DNA of 64,000 bases, from contig NZ_KE383971.1 in the NCBI RefSeq assembly GCF_000423045.1, positions 382,092 through 446,091 of the forward strand, read 5' to 3'. The DNA is from Christiangramia portivictoriae DSM 23547. GTDB lineage: Bacteria; Bacteroidota; Bacteroidia; Flavobacteriales; Flavobacteriaceae. Made by a program: the position numbers and the translations under genes. The notes below the pieces were generated by a model. That model was not told where the DNA came from, did no database searches, and worked only from the letters and a program-made list of their open reading frames with translations. Shown here piece after piece: positions 8,460 through 16,011 of this stretch (positions are counted from its first letter, which is position 1; every line of letters begins with the position of its first letter).

Positions 8460-8627
8460 CTACTGGTCGGTTTTGGATTTAGGGTATCGTTTGGCGTCTT
8501 TCAGGGCTTTGTTCAGCATCCACTCGATCTGTCCATTGGTACTTCTGAATTCATCAGCAGCCCATTTTTCGATCGCTTTTAGCATATCTTCATCTACCCG
8601 AAGTGCGAATGCCTTTTTTTTACCCAT
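8460..8627 (-). CDS. Small Arc-type ribbon-helix-helix protein
   Basis: A 55-residue gene starting at the ATG ending at 8627. Residues ~5-12 (KAFALRVD) form the predicted DNA-contacting beta strand; DEDMLKAIEKWAADEF is helix A and TNGQIEWMLNKALKDA is helix B, matching the Arc/MetJ ribbon-helix-helix fold. It sits two bases before the HAD gene and three bases after the alpha/beta hydrolase stop, so it is clearly in the operon. It probably dimerises and may bind the operon promoter, but no operator was proven. No toxin partner is adjacent. Similar small Arc-like genes next to SPFH genes are, as far as I recall, common in Bacteroidota. Confidence 0.85.
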   Translation of the reverse strand: MGKKKAFALRVDEDMLKAIEKWAADEFRSTNGQIEWMLNKALKDAKRYPKSKTDQ

Positions 8628-8630
8628 AGT

Positions 8631-9569
8631 TTAGTCAAGTTCCTTTACAAATTCAGTTAGGGTGGAAATAAGATCTGGATGTAGCGGTAAATTTGGTTCG
8701 TTGTAGGACTTGGAATTCACCAGTCGATCTTTTGTTTCAATTTTTCTGAAGATATGATTCATATGATCCAGAATCGCTAATTCTGTATTTGGATTGGACT
8801 CAGCAAGCTTTACAGCCTGCTCTTCATTTACCTGAATATCGGAAGTCCCGTTGACGATAAGAACGGGGATCTCTAGTTTCTTAATTTCTTGGGAAGGCTT
8901 ATATTTCATCCAGCTTGCTATGAATGGTTGTACCGATGGTCTAAATACCGCTTCCAGCATTGGACTATAATTGGAAGTCTTTCCGTTTTCTGCAATCTCA
9001 TCAAAAGCGGCACGTGCGCTCGCTCCTAATGTTGGTGCCATGTTCGTGATCTGTTCAGTAACAATCACATCAATGGGATCTGCAGCACCGGCTAGCGATA
9101 TGTATGCGTCTGCATGCTCCTGGGCAACAAGCATCCCTATAAGACTTCCCTCGCTATGTCCGGCTATGATAATATTGCTGAAATTTTCTTCACTTCTGAA
9201 ATACGTGGCTACATTGGTAGCATCTGAAACAAAATCTTCGAAGATCATATCTTTCTCATTCAACTGAAGTTCCTGCGCTTTAAAAACCCGCTTATCATAT
9301 CTAAAAGAGGCAATGCCATTACCTGCCAGTTCACGGGCAATCTTCTTTATTCCATCATTCTGCATCATAGGCTGATTCCCATTTCTATCTGTAGGACCAG
9401 ATCCCTGAATAAAAATGATGAGGTTTTTATGATCACCGGCAACAGGCAGGGTTAAAGTACCGTCTGTAAATCTGTCTATGCTTAATTCGGTTTCTGTAAA
9501 AGTCGTATCCTGGGCCAGCGCAAATAAGGAGGAAACGATCATCAATAGGATACAGATTGATTTCTTCAT
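8631..9569 (-). CDS. Secreted alpha/beta hydrolase
   Basis: 312 residues with a signal peptide (about 1-19, ending FALAQ) and no lipobox, so probably periplasmic. The nucleophile elbow is GHSEGS (Ser139), the acid Asp lies in NGTSDIQV and the His in DHMNHIF, a full Ser-Asp-His triad. Residues 51-60 (IIFIQGSGPT) form the oxyanion-loop region typical of this esterase group. It lies three bases from the neighbours on both sides in the SPFH operon. Substrate unknown; acyl ester or peptide cleavage are both possible. Confidence 0.88.
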   Translation of the reverse strand: MKKSICILLMIVSSLFALAQDTTFTETELSIDRFTDGTLTLPVAGDHKNLIIFIQGSGPTDRNGNQPMMQNDGIKKIARELAGNGIASFRYDKRVFKAQELQLNEKDMIFEDFVSDATNVATYFRSEENFSNIIIAGHSEGSLIGMLVAQEHADAYISLAGAADPIDVIVTEQITNMAPTLGASARAAFDEIAENGKTSNYSPMLEAVFRPSVQPFIASWMKYKPSQEIKKLEIPVLIVNGTSDIQVNEEQAVKLAESNPNTELAILDHMNHIFRKIETKDRLVNSKSYNEPNLPLHPDLISTLTEFVKELD

Positions 9570-9572
9570 AAT

Positions 9573-10046
9573 TTAAACTTTTTTAAAATTTCTAAGAATC
9601 GCTTTCCTGGCCTGGTCAGGTTTTTCTGTACCAATCAAAAAACGTTCTTTATTTTTAGTAATGATCTGTATTCCCTTGTTGCCGGAAACATTGTAAGCCT
9701 TTGCTTTTCCAAAGCCTCTAATTCCCCAGCCTCCGTATTCTGAAACCGGCGCATAGCTTCTTACAAAACACTCCTCTATATCTTCCCATTTATAATTTCT
9801 TCTGAATAATGGCAATGGTTCAAACCGGGCACTTATACCTTTGCTATTGATCTTTGTTTCAAGTCTCAAAATAAAAATCAGTACAAAAATTGCGAGGGTA
9901 AAGAAGGGTGCTATAATACTCGTGAACTGAAACTCCTGAGCAGGCAACGAAGAAAAAAGCGGAATAGCACTTGCAAATACGGCAACGATCATTACTAAAA
10001 TGAGCCACCATTGTCTGAACCTCTGTGTTTCTTTAAAAACGCGCAT
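9573..10046 (-). CDS. Membrane protein with a PH-like domain (DUF6141-like)
   Basis: 157 residues. Two hydrophobic segments (about 14-32 and 44-62) are followed by a soluble part with KINSKGISARFEPL and a Trp-rich stretch YGGWGIRGFGKAKAYNVSG, then KGIQIITKNKERFLIGT. The pattern resembles bacterial PH-like membrane proteins; the DUF6141 name is from memory and not certain. It lies between the SPFH gene (one base away) and the hydrolase (three bases away). Together with the SPFH protein it may form a membrane assembly (inference). Confidence 0.7.
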   Translation of the reverse strand: MRVFKETQRFRQWWLILVMIVAVFASAIPLFSSLPAQEFQFTSIIAPFFTLAIFVLIFILRLETKINSKGISARFEPLPLFRRNYKWEDIEECFVRSYAPVSEYGGWGIRGFGKAKAYNVSGNKGIQIITKNKERFLIGTEKPDQARKAILRNFKKV

Positions 10047-10047
10047 A

Positions 10048-10908
10048 CTAATGATTTAGAGTCCCGGCATTCACCACGGGTGTCGCATCGCGATCTCCAC
10101 ATAGAACAACCATCAAATTGCTCACCATCGCTGCCCGTCTTTCTCCGTCAAGCTCAACAACTTCCTTTCTTTTAAGTTCCTCAAGAGCCATTTCCACCAT
10201 ACTTACCGCGCCTTCCACGATCTTGTGCCTGGCTGCTACGATTGCTGTCGCCTGCTGTCTTTTCAACATGGCGCTGGCAATTTCATTTGCGTAAGCCAGA
10301 TATCCTATCCTTGCTTCAAGCACTTCGATTCCAGCAATATTTAATCGTTCTTCCAGCTCTTTTTCCAAAGCATCACTTACTTCGTTTACACTGGATCTCA
10401 AAGTAATATCTTCATCAAGACCTTCATCTGCAAAGTTATCATATGGATACAAACTGGCTAATTTTCTAACTGCGGCATCGGTCTGTACCACTACGAAATT
10501 TTCAAAATTGTCTACATCAAAGGAAGCTTTGAAAGTATCCTGAACCCTCCAGACAAGAATGGTGCTAATCATTACAGGGTTTCCAAGTTTATCATTCACC
10601 TTAAGCCTTTCACTATCAAAATTTCTGGCTCTAAGGGAGATTTTCTTTTTCGTGAAGAACGGGTTTACCCAAAAAAGTCCGTTTTCCTTTACCGTGCCCT
10701 TGTAATCTCCAAACAGCAAAAGCACCCTGGATTCGTTTGGGTTCACAAGGATAAGTCCAGGGACTATCAGGAAAGCGATCAATACACCGAGCGCCCAGAG
10801 CGGACTTCCAGTATTAAAGATGGCGATAATACTTCCAAACAGCAGGATCAAAAATGCGAAAAGCATGATATATCCATTCAAACCGGTGATCGTTTTTTCT
10901 TCAGTCAT
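10048..10908 (-). CDS. SPFH/Band 7 domain membrane protein
   Basis: 286 residues: two adjacent transmembrane segments near the N-terminus (about 12-32 and 36-54), then a Band 7/SPFH domain beginning at VNPNESRVLLLFGDYKG, and a helical C-terminal part. Proteins of this group are stomatin-like scaffolds in the inner membrane. It is the first gene of a five-gene minus-strand operon and its promoter region is shared with the divergent S1/P1 nuclease gene. The C-terminus lacks the long Ala/Glu repeats of flotillins. The function is unknown beyond membrane organisation. Confidence 0.88.
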   Translation of the reverse strand: MTEEKTITGLNGYIMLFAFLILLFGSIIAIFNTGSPLWALGVLIAFLIVPGLILVNPNESRVLLLFGDYKGTVKENGLFWVNPFFTKKKISLRARNFDSERLKVNDKLGNPVMISTILVWRVQDTFKASFDVDNFENFVVVQTDAAVRKLASLYPYDNFADEGLDEDITLRSSVNEVSDALEKELEERLNIAGIEVLEARIGYLAYANEIASAMLKRQQATAIVAARHKIVEGAVSMVEMALEELKRKEVVELDGERRAAMVSNLMVVLCGDRDATPVVNAGTLNH

Positions 10909-10998
10909 AAGTAATATGATATTAAAATGATATCATAAATATACTATATTAAATTTAATGAAATCCATTTCTTAACATTAAAATTTTATTGGGAACCT

Positions 10999-11006
10999 TA
11001 TATTTG
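10999..11006 (+). promoter_or_regulatory. Predicted -7 promoter element of the S1/P1 nuclease gene
   Basis: TATATTTG matches TAnnTTTG and lies 19 bases upstream of the ATG at 11026. The region 10909-10998 is very AT-rich and must also hold the promoter of the divergent SPFH operon. Confidence 0.55.
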
Positions 11007-11025
11007 AGGTCTCTAAAATATTTCT

Positions 11026-11808
11026 ATGAAAAAAATACTATTATTTTTCGCTGTATTACTAATGGCTGTTCAAATGCAGGCTGCCGATTCAGATTGGGGT
11101 AAAACGGGGCACCGGGCAACCGCTGAGATCGCAGAAAGTCACTTATCCAAACAAGCTAAAAAAGCTATTGACGACCTTCTGGACGGTCATGGACTCGCGT
11201 TTGTTGCTAATTATGCAGATGATATCAAAAGTAACGCGGCCTATAGAAAATATGGACCATGGCATTATGTGAACATAAATCCTGATCAGGATACTTATAT
11301 TGAAGCTGAAGCAAGTGAAGACGGCGATCTTGTACAGGCAATTAATAAGTGTGTAAAGGTTTTGAAGGATAAGTCGGCTTCCAGAGAGGAAAAGCAGTTC
11401 CATTTAAAAATGCTGGTACATTTCGTAGGTGATCTTCACCAGCCTTTCCATACGGGTCATTCCGAAGATAAAGGTGGAAACGATATACAGGTGAGATGGT
11501 TTAACGATGGTTCAAATATTCACAGGGTGTGGGATAGTGAAATGATCAATTTTTACCAGATGAGCTATACAGAACTGGCCATGAACACCCGTAACCTTAC
11601 GAAGAAACAAATGGCTTCGATCCAAAAAGGTGAATTGCTGGATTGGGTTTATGAGTCAAGGGATATGGCCGAAGAACTTTACGCGGGCGTTGATAATGGT
11701 GAGAAACTCGGGTATAGATATATGTATGATCATATGCCACAGGTTCTGGCACAGTTACAAAAGGGAGGATTGCGACTTGCAAAGGTTTTAAATGAAATTT
11801 ACTCTTAG
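11026..11808 (+). CDS. S1/P1-type secreted nuclease
   Basis: 260 residues with a signal peptide (about 1-19). Enzymes of this family hydrolyse single-stranded DNA and RNA (some remove 3' phosphates) with three zinc ions. The mature N-terminus holds Trp24, whose amino group is normally a zinc ligand, and GHR (His29). Further ligands are in WHYVN, HFVGDLHQPFHTG and NIHRVWDSE. The product is likely periplasmic or exported, and could serve phosphate or nucleoside scavenging. Its stop overlaps the stop of the convergent AlkB-like gene by three bases. Confidence 0.93.
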   Translation: MKKILLFFAVLLMAVQMQAADSDWGKTGHRATAEIAESHLSKQAKKAIDDLLDGHGLAFVANYADDIKSNAAYRKYGPWHYVNINPDQDTYIEAEASEDGDLVQAINKCVKVLKDKSASREEKQFHLKMLVHFVGDLHQPFHTGHSEDKGGNDIQVRWFNDGSNIHRVWDSEMINFYQMSYTELAMNTRNLTKKQMASIQKGELLDWVYESRDMAEELYAGVDNGEKLGYRYMYDHMPQVLAQLQKGGLRLAKVLNEIYS

Positions 11809-12383
11809 TATATTCTTCGAAACGTAAGATTGATCCTGGAACCTATCTGCTTTTTTGTTTTTGGGAGTTGATGTTTCCAGAATTGCTGAGTTTCCCCTTT
11901 CATTACCAGAAGGCTGCCATGTTGCAGCCTTTTTTTATAGATTAGTCCTTTAACAGATCGATGTTTAAGATGAAAGATCCGTGGTTCACCAATACTTATA
12001 GAAGCAATTACCGGATTTGTTCCAAGCTCCTTCTCATCATCTGCATGCCAGCCCATACTATCCTGGCCATCACGATATAAATTTGCCAGGCAGGCATTAA
12101 AGGATTGCTCAAGTTTTTTTTCACAGCGCTCTTTAACCTCTAGTAAATACTTCGGAAAAATTTCCGGATGCATGGTAAGACCTGAGTAGGTATATGCACG
12201 GTCATTATTACTAAACAATGCTGTTAGCCTTGGCTGAAGAATCTCTTTTCCAAACATTTTAATATGATCCTGTCTCCAACCTCTGTATTCCATCAGTCTG
12301 TCGAAAAGTTCATCAGCAAACCTTTCACTTAAGAACTGCTCATCATACAGCAGGCTCGCATTCTGCAAATCGATTCCTTCCAT
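11805..12383 (-). CDS. AlkB-like 2-oxoglutarate/Fe(II) dioxygenase
   Basis: 192 residues from the ATG at 12383; a longer frame to 12446 overlaps the upstream gene and is less likely. Iron ligands are His and Asp in GWHADDE and the distal His in FWKHQLPK; the Arg that binds 2-oxoglutarate is in SRINLTFR. The layout NLYRDGQDSMGWHADDE matches alkylated-nucleic-acid demethylases of the ALKBH2/3 type, which repair methylated DNA or RNA. It is four bases downstream of the DoxX-like gene. Whether it is a repair enzyme or a modified-base oxidase is not settled by sequence. Confidence 0.9.
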   Translation of the reverse strand: MEGIDLQNASLLYDEQFLSERFADELFDRLMEYRGWRQDHIKMFGKEILQPRLTALFSNNDRAYTYSGLTMHPEIFPKYLLEVKERCEKKLEQSFNACLANLYRDGQDSMGWHADDEKELGTNPVIASISIGEPRIFHLKHRSVKGLIYKKRLQHGSLLVMKGETQQFWKHQLPKTKKQIGSRINLTFRRIY

Positions 12384-12387
12384 CAAT

Positions 12388-12744
12388 TTAAATAAGATAA
12401 TATAGGGCCCACCAGATAAGAATAAATTGTAGGGGAATTCTTGCAATCAATATCCACGGTGAAAATCCTGCTCCAGCTTTTTTCGAAGAAAGCATATAAA
12501 AGTGAACCAGTAAAAAAACCAGTAGCATGAGAACGATTCCATAAATTGAAGCATTTCGTGTGCTGGTAAATAAAAGTCCTATTCCAAGTATGATTTCAAC
12601 AGCACCACTCAGCAATACCAATTCCTTATGAGCTGGCAGATATCTTGGCATAATTCGCATGTATGCTTTTGGTTTTACAAAATGCATAATACCTGCGAAA
12701 ACATACATAAAGGACATTAAATATAGATGCCAGGAGTTTTCCAT
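12388..12744 (-). CDS. DoxX-like small membrane protein
   Basis: 118 residues with four hydrophobic segments spread over the whole length. FAGIMHFVKPKAYMRIMPRYLP near the N-terminus resembles DoxX/MauE-like proteins of Bacteroidota. It lies directly upstream of the AlkB-like gene with a four-base gap and is probably cotranscribed. The molecular role of these proteins is poorly defined. Confidence 0.8.
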   Translation of the reverse strand: MENSWHLYLMSFMYVFAGIMHFVKPKAYMRIMPRYLPAHKELVLLSGAVEIILGIGLLFTSTRNASIYGIVLMLLVFLLVHFYMLSSKKAGAGFSPWILIARIPLQFILIWWALYYLI

Positions 12745-12891
12745 AATTGGGAATTTTGATGAAGATTAAGCAATTAAATACCGAGCTAAATTGTTAATAA
12801 TTAGGTGTTTTTTAAAAAATTTTGTTGTGTAAGTACTTTTAATGGAGTAATTTCAGCGTCCAAAATCTATCGTTAACCTAATACAAATTAA

Positions 12892-15123
12892 TTGAAAACA
12901 AACGTTTCAGTTTATTTTCTCTTGTCTTTTTTATGCTCCAGCGTTACTTTTTCGCAGCATAGCCTTGAAAAACCGAAAGATACGCTTCAGACATTGCTTG
13001 AACAAGTTAATGAGGATATCGAAAAATATCATTATAAACAGGCAGTAGACAAAGCATATGATCTGGTAACCCTGGCCAAGAAAAATGAGAATAATTTGTA
13101 TGTTTCCAAAGCCTATCATTCTCTGGGGCACATCTATTCAGACACTAAAGATCTTGACCGTGCCCGGCAGAATCATACGTTTGGTCTGGAATACGCCGAA
13201 AAGACTGGTAATGATTCCATTATTTTAACTTCTTATAATAATCTTGGAAATGCGTTGTCTGAAAATCCAGAGTTTAGGGAAGAGGGGATAGCATATTATA
13301 ATAAATCGATCAAACTTGCCCGGGAGCTTAATTTGAGGGAAGAACTTATAGCGCCTACCACAAATATAGGTTGGACCTACCTGGATGCCAAGCAATATGA
13401 GAGGGCTTTTCCATTCCTTGATCGCGCACTGGGGCTCATGCTTGATGAGGTGGAAGAAGATGATACCCGCTATAATTCCTGGCTTTCACAAATGTATATG
13501 TTGCACGGCAGGTATTATGCCCACAAGCAAGCTTTCGATTCTGCCCATGTATATTATGATAAGTCACTTCAACTTGCCGAAAAAGATAGTCTTTTAATTA
13601 CAGCAGCTGAAGCTTATAAATATTATGCTGAATTTCTGGAGAACGAGGGAGATTATCAGGGAGCTTTTAACGCGCAAAGGAAATTTACAGAGTTCAATGA
13701 TCTCATTTTTGAAAATGAAAAACTGAGAGAGATGGAAATCGCTAACGCGAAATTCAAACTCTCAGAATACGAAAAAGATCTTGAAATAGCTCAAAGGGAG
13801 CAAAGCCTTCAGGATGAACTAATAGATCGTTCCAAGGAAAAGGTGATCATTATGGTCATCTCATCTGTGGTACTCGTATTTATCCTGGTGTTTCTTTTTA
13901 AAATTAATCGAGACCGAAGAAACCTTATTTCCGAGCTTCAGAAGAAAAACAAGCAGTATAAAACTGCCCGGGATCAGGCTGAAAATTTATCCAGAATGAA
14001 AACTAGGTTTTTCAGTACGGTAAGTCATGAAATACGAACACCACTTTACGGAGTGATTGGCCTTACCTCTTTATTACTTGAGGATAAACGACTAAAAAAA
14101 CATAAAACCGATCTTAAATCTTTAAAGTTCTCGGCAGATTATTTACTGGCACTCATCAATGATGTTCTGCAAATGAATAAGATGGAAAGCAATGAAGTGA
14201 AGCTTGAAAGTGTATCCTTTAATATTCGGGAATTGCTGAGTAGTATTGTGAACAGTTTTGAATTTACCAGAGTACAGAACAAGAATGAGATTGATCTGGA
14301 AATCGATGATCAAATTCCATCATACCTTATTGGAGATTCAGTACGCTTATCGCAGGTTTTAATGAACCTGGTGGGGAATGCGATGAAGTTCACAGAACGT
14401 GGCCTAGTTCAGATTCATATCAATCAACTGGAAGATACCGAGGATACTGCTAAAATTCATTTTGTGATTGAAGACAACGGTCCAGGTATTCCAGAAAGTA
14501 AAAAGAAGGTGATCTTTGAGGAATTTTCGCAGTTGAAAAACAGCAATTATAATTACCAGGGAACAGGTTTGGGCTTACCGATTGTGAAGAAATTACTGAA
14601 GCTTTTTGGTTCGAAGATCAAGCTCGATAGTAAAGAGGGTGAGGGGTCTACATTTAGTTTTACGATAGACTTTGGTATAGATCATTCTAAGACTGAAAAA
14701 CCGGTATTGAAAGATGATTCAGAACAGGTTGCTTTATATGGTAAAAAACGTATCCTGATTGTTGATGATAACCGAATTAACCAGGTAGTTACGAAAAGAA
14801 TCCTAGAAAAGAAGGACTTTGAGTGCGAAGTGGCCGGAGATGGAACCACAGCCATAGAGATGGTGAGAGATTCCAGTTACGACCTTGTACTTATGGATGT
14901 GAACATGCCTGGTATAAGCGGATTGGAGGCTACCAGTGAAATTCGAACCTTTAATCAATATCTTCCTATTGTAGCCTTAACGGCTGTGGAAGTAGAGGAG
15001 ATTCGGGAGGAGATCCAATCCGCAGGAATGAGTGACATCATTATTAAACCATACGATGTGCAGCAATTTTACCAGATTATTTATAAGAATCTAAGCATGT
15101 CTGCTATTCCAGAGAAGGTTTAA
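12892..15123 (+). CDS. TPR-containing hybrid sensor histidine kinase
   Basis: 743 residues. Signal peptide (about 1-22), then periplasmic tetratricopeptide repeats (~35-275), a coiled coil, one transmembrane segment (~318-340), a HisKA domain with phospho-acceptor His379 (SHEIRTPLYG), a HATPase domain with N, G1 and G2 boxes (NLVGNAMKF, DNGPGIP, GTGLGL), and a receiver domain with Asp669 (MDVNMPG) and Lys in IIKPYD. The start is TTG: the codon before it is a stop, and the next in-frame Met would remove the signal peptide. No output domain is fused, so a separate response regulator or HPt protein is expected. Signal unknown. Confidence 0.93.
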   Translation: MKTNVSVYFLLSFLCSSVTFSQHSLEKPKDTLQTLLEQVNEDIEKYHYKQAVDKAYDLVTLAKKNENNLYVSKAYHSLGHIYSDTKDLDRARQNHTFGLEYAEKTGNDSIILTSYNNLGNALSENPEFREEGIAYYNKSIKLARELNLREELIAPTTNIGWTYLDAKQYERAFPFLDRALGLMLDEVEEDDTRYNSWLSQMYMLHGRYYAHKQAFDSAHVYYDKSLQLAEKDSLLITAAEAYKYYAEFLENEGDYQGAFNAQRKFTEFNDLIFENEKLREMEIANAKFKLSEYEKDLEIAQREQSLQDELIDRSKEKVIIMVISSVVLVFILVFLFKINRDRRNLISELQKKNKQYKTARDQAENLSRMKTRFFSTVSHEIRTPLYGVIGLTSLLLEDKRLKKHKTDLKSLKFSADYLLALINDVLQMNKMESNEVKLESVSFNIRELLSSIVNSFEFTRVQNKNEIDLEIDDQIPSYLIGDSVRLSQVLMNLVGNAMKFTERGLVQIHINQLEDTEDTAKIHFVIEDNGPGIPESKKKVIFEEFSQLKNSNYNYQGTGLGLPIVKKLLKLFGSKIKLDSKEGEGSTFSFTIDFGIDHSKTEKPVLKDDSEQVALYGKKRILIVDDNRINQVVTKRILEKKDFECEVAGDGTTAIEMVRDSSYDLVLMDVNMPGISGLEATSEIRTFNQYLPIVALTAVEVEEIREEIQSAGMSDIIIKPYDVQQFYQIIYKNLSMSAIPEKV

Positions 15124-15124
15124 C

Positions 15125-15940
15125 TTATTTAGTGACCTCTTTCGAGTTTTCGGGTATCTGAAAATAATCACTTTCTGGTTGAAAGAACTGGATATTAGAA
15201 ATTTTTGCTTCTCCAATCTTGTCACCTAATCCATTCTCTTCATCCCAGTTGTGGAAACTCCAGGTAGTGGCAAAACTTATATTTTCAACCGTTTTGTAAT
15301 CTGAATATACGATCGCATGCGGATTCTCTTCAGCCTTGGATCTTTCCTTGCCAAAGGTTACGATATACGCCGCAGCCTTCAACAACTTGGTTTCCTCATC
15401 CTGGTACACTACATACCAATCGTCTGGTGAATCTCCGGTATTGCTTTTGAAAGTAAGTTTTGAGGAAGGATATTGCAGGCTGTCCAGTTTTCGCATAGTG
15501 GATTCTTCCCATACAGTACCCGGGTCTGTTAGTTTAAACGGCATGGCGAAAAAATACTGCCAGGTAAAAATATCGAAACGAGCTCCTTCTGTAGCACTGG
15601 TATCTGGAGTCACGGCGACCTGATTGCCATCAAAAACAATCCTTGAACCATTATCCTTCTTTATCATAATGCCAGTGGATTTCGTATTCATAGCCAGATT
15701 GGCCTTTAGTCTCTCAGATCCTCCAAAATTGAGTAGCAAATCTAAGGATACAGCTTCTTTCATTTGAAAGGCAGTCTTGTTGTGTGCCTCTTCGATGTTT
15801 TCAGAAAAGCTCAGCACTTGAGGAGGTCCGGCGCCATCCCCAATGCCATTATTTGGTTCTACAGGAATTTTCTCTTCTTCCGAAGAATTTTTGCAGCTCA
15901 CTATGCTGGCAATTAAGAATAAGGCAATCAATTTTTTCAT
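15125..15940 (-). CDS. Conserved lipoprotein downstream of htpG (DUF6503-like)
   Basis: 271 residues with a lipoprotein signal; lipobox SIVSC with Cys16. The mature part has no catalytic motif I recognise; repeated beta-strand-like stretches (LLLNFGGSERLKANLAMNT, WYVVYQDEETKLLKAAAY) suggest a LolA-like or clam-shaped lipid-binding beta sheet (weak inference). The DUF6503 name is from memory. It follows htpG on the same strand, separated by a strong terminator, so it may be only partly cotranscribed. Its stop lies one base from the stop of the convergent histidine kinase. Confidence 0.68.
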   Translation of the reverse strand: MKKLIALFLIASIVSCKNSSEEEKIPVEPNNGIGDGAGPPQVLSFSENIEEAHNKTAFQMKEAVSLDLLLNFGGSERLKANLAMNTKSTGIMIKKDNGSRIVFDGNQVAVTPDTSATEGARFDIFTWQYFFAMPFKLTDPGTVWEESTMRKLDSLQYPSSKLTFKSNTGDSPDDWYVVYQDEETKLLKAAAYIVTFGKERSKAEENPHAIVYSDYKTVENISFATTWSFHNWDEENGLGDKIGEAKISNIQFFQPESDYFQIPENSKEVTK

Positions 15941-15963
15941 GTTATTTAATTTATTGGTGAATA

Positions 15964-15994
15964 AAAAAAGCCGCTGTGGTGCAGCGGCTTTTTT
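15964..15994. terminator. Strong bidirectional terminator downstream of htpG
   Basis: AAAAAAGCCGCTG, five-base loop, CAGCGGCTTTTTT: a 13-base-pair stem with A and T runs on each side. It lies 18 bases past the htpG stop and would also affect read-through into the lipoprotein gene. Confidence 0.88.
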
Positions 15995-16011
15995 GGTCGT
16001 ATGTAAAGTGA

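Noticed and set aside
8460-8627. Small ribbon-helix-helix gene as an antitoxin
   Set aside because: No toxin-like gene is adjacent; flanking genes are a hydrolase and a HAD phosphatase with ordinary enzyme motifs.
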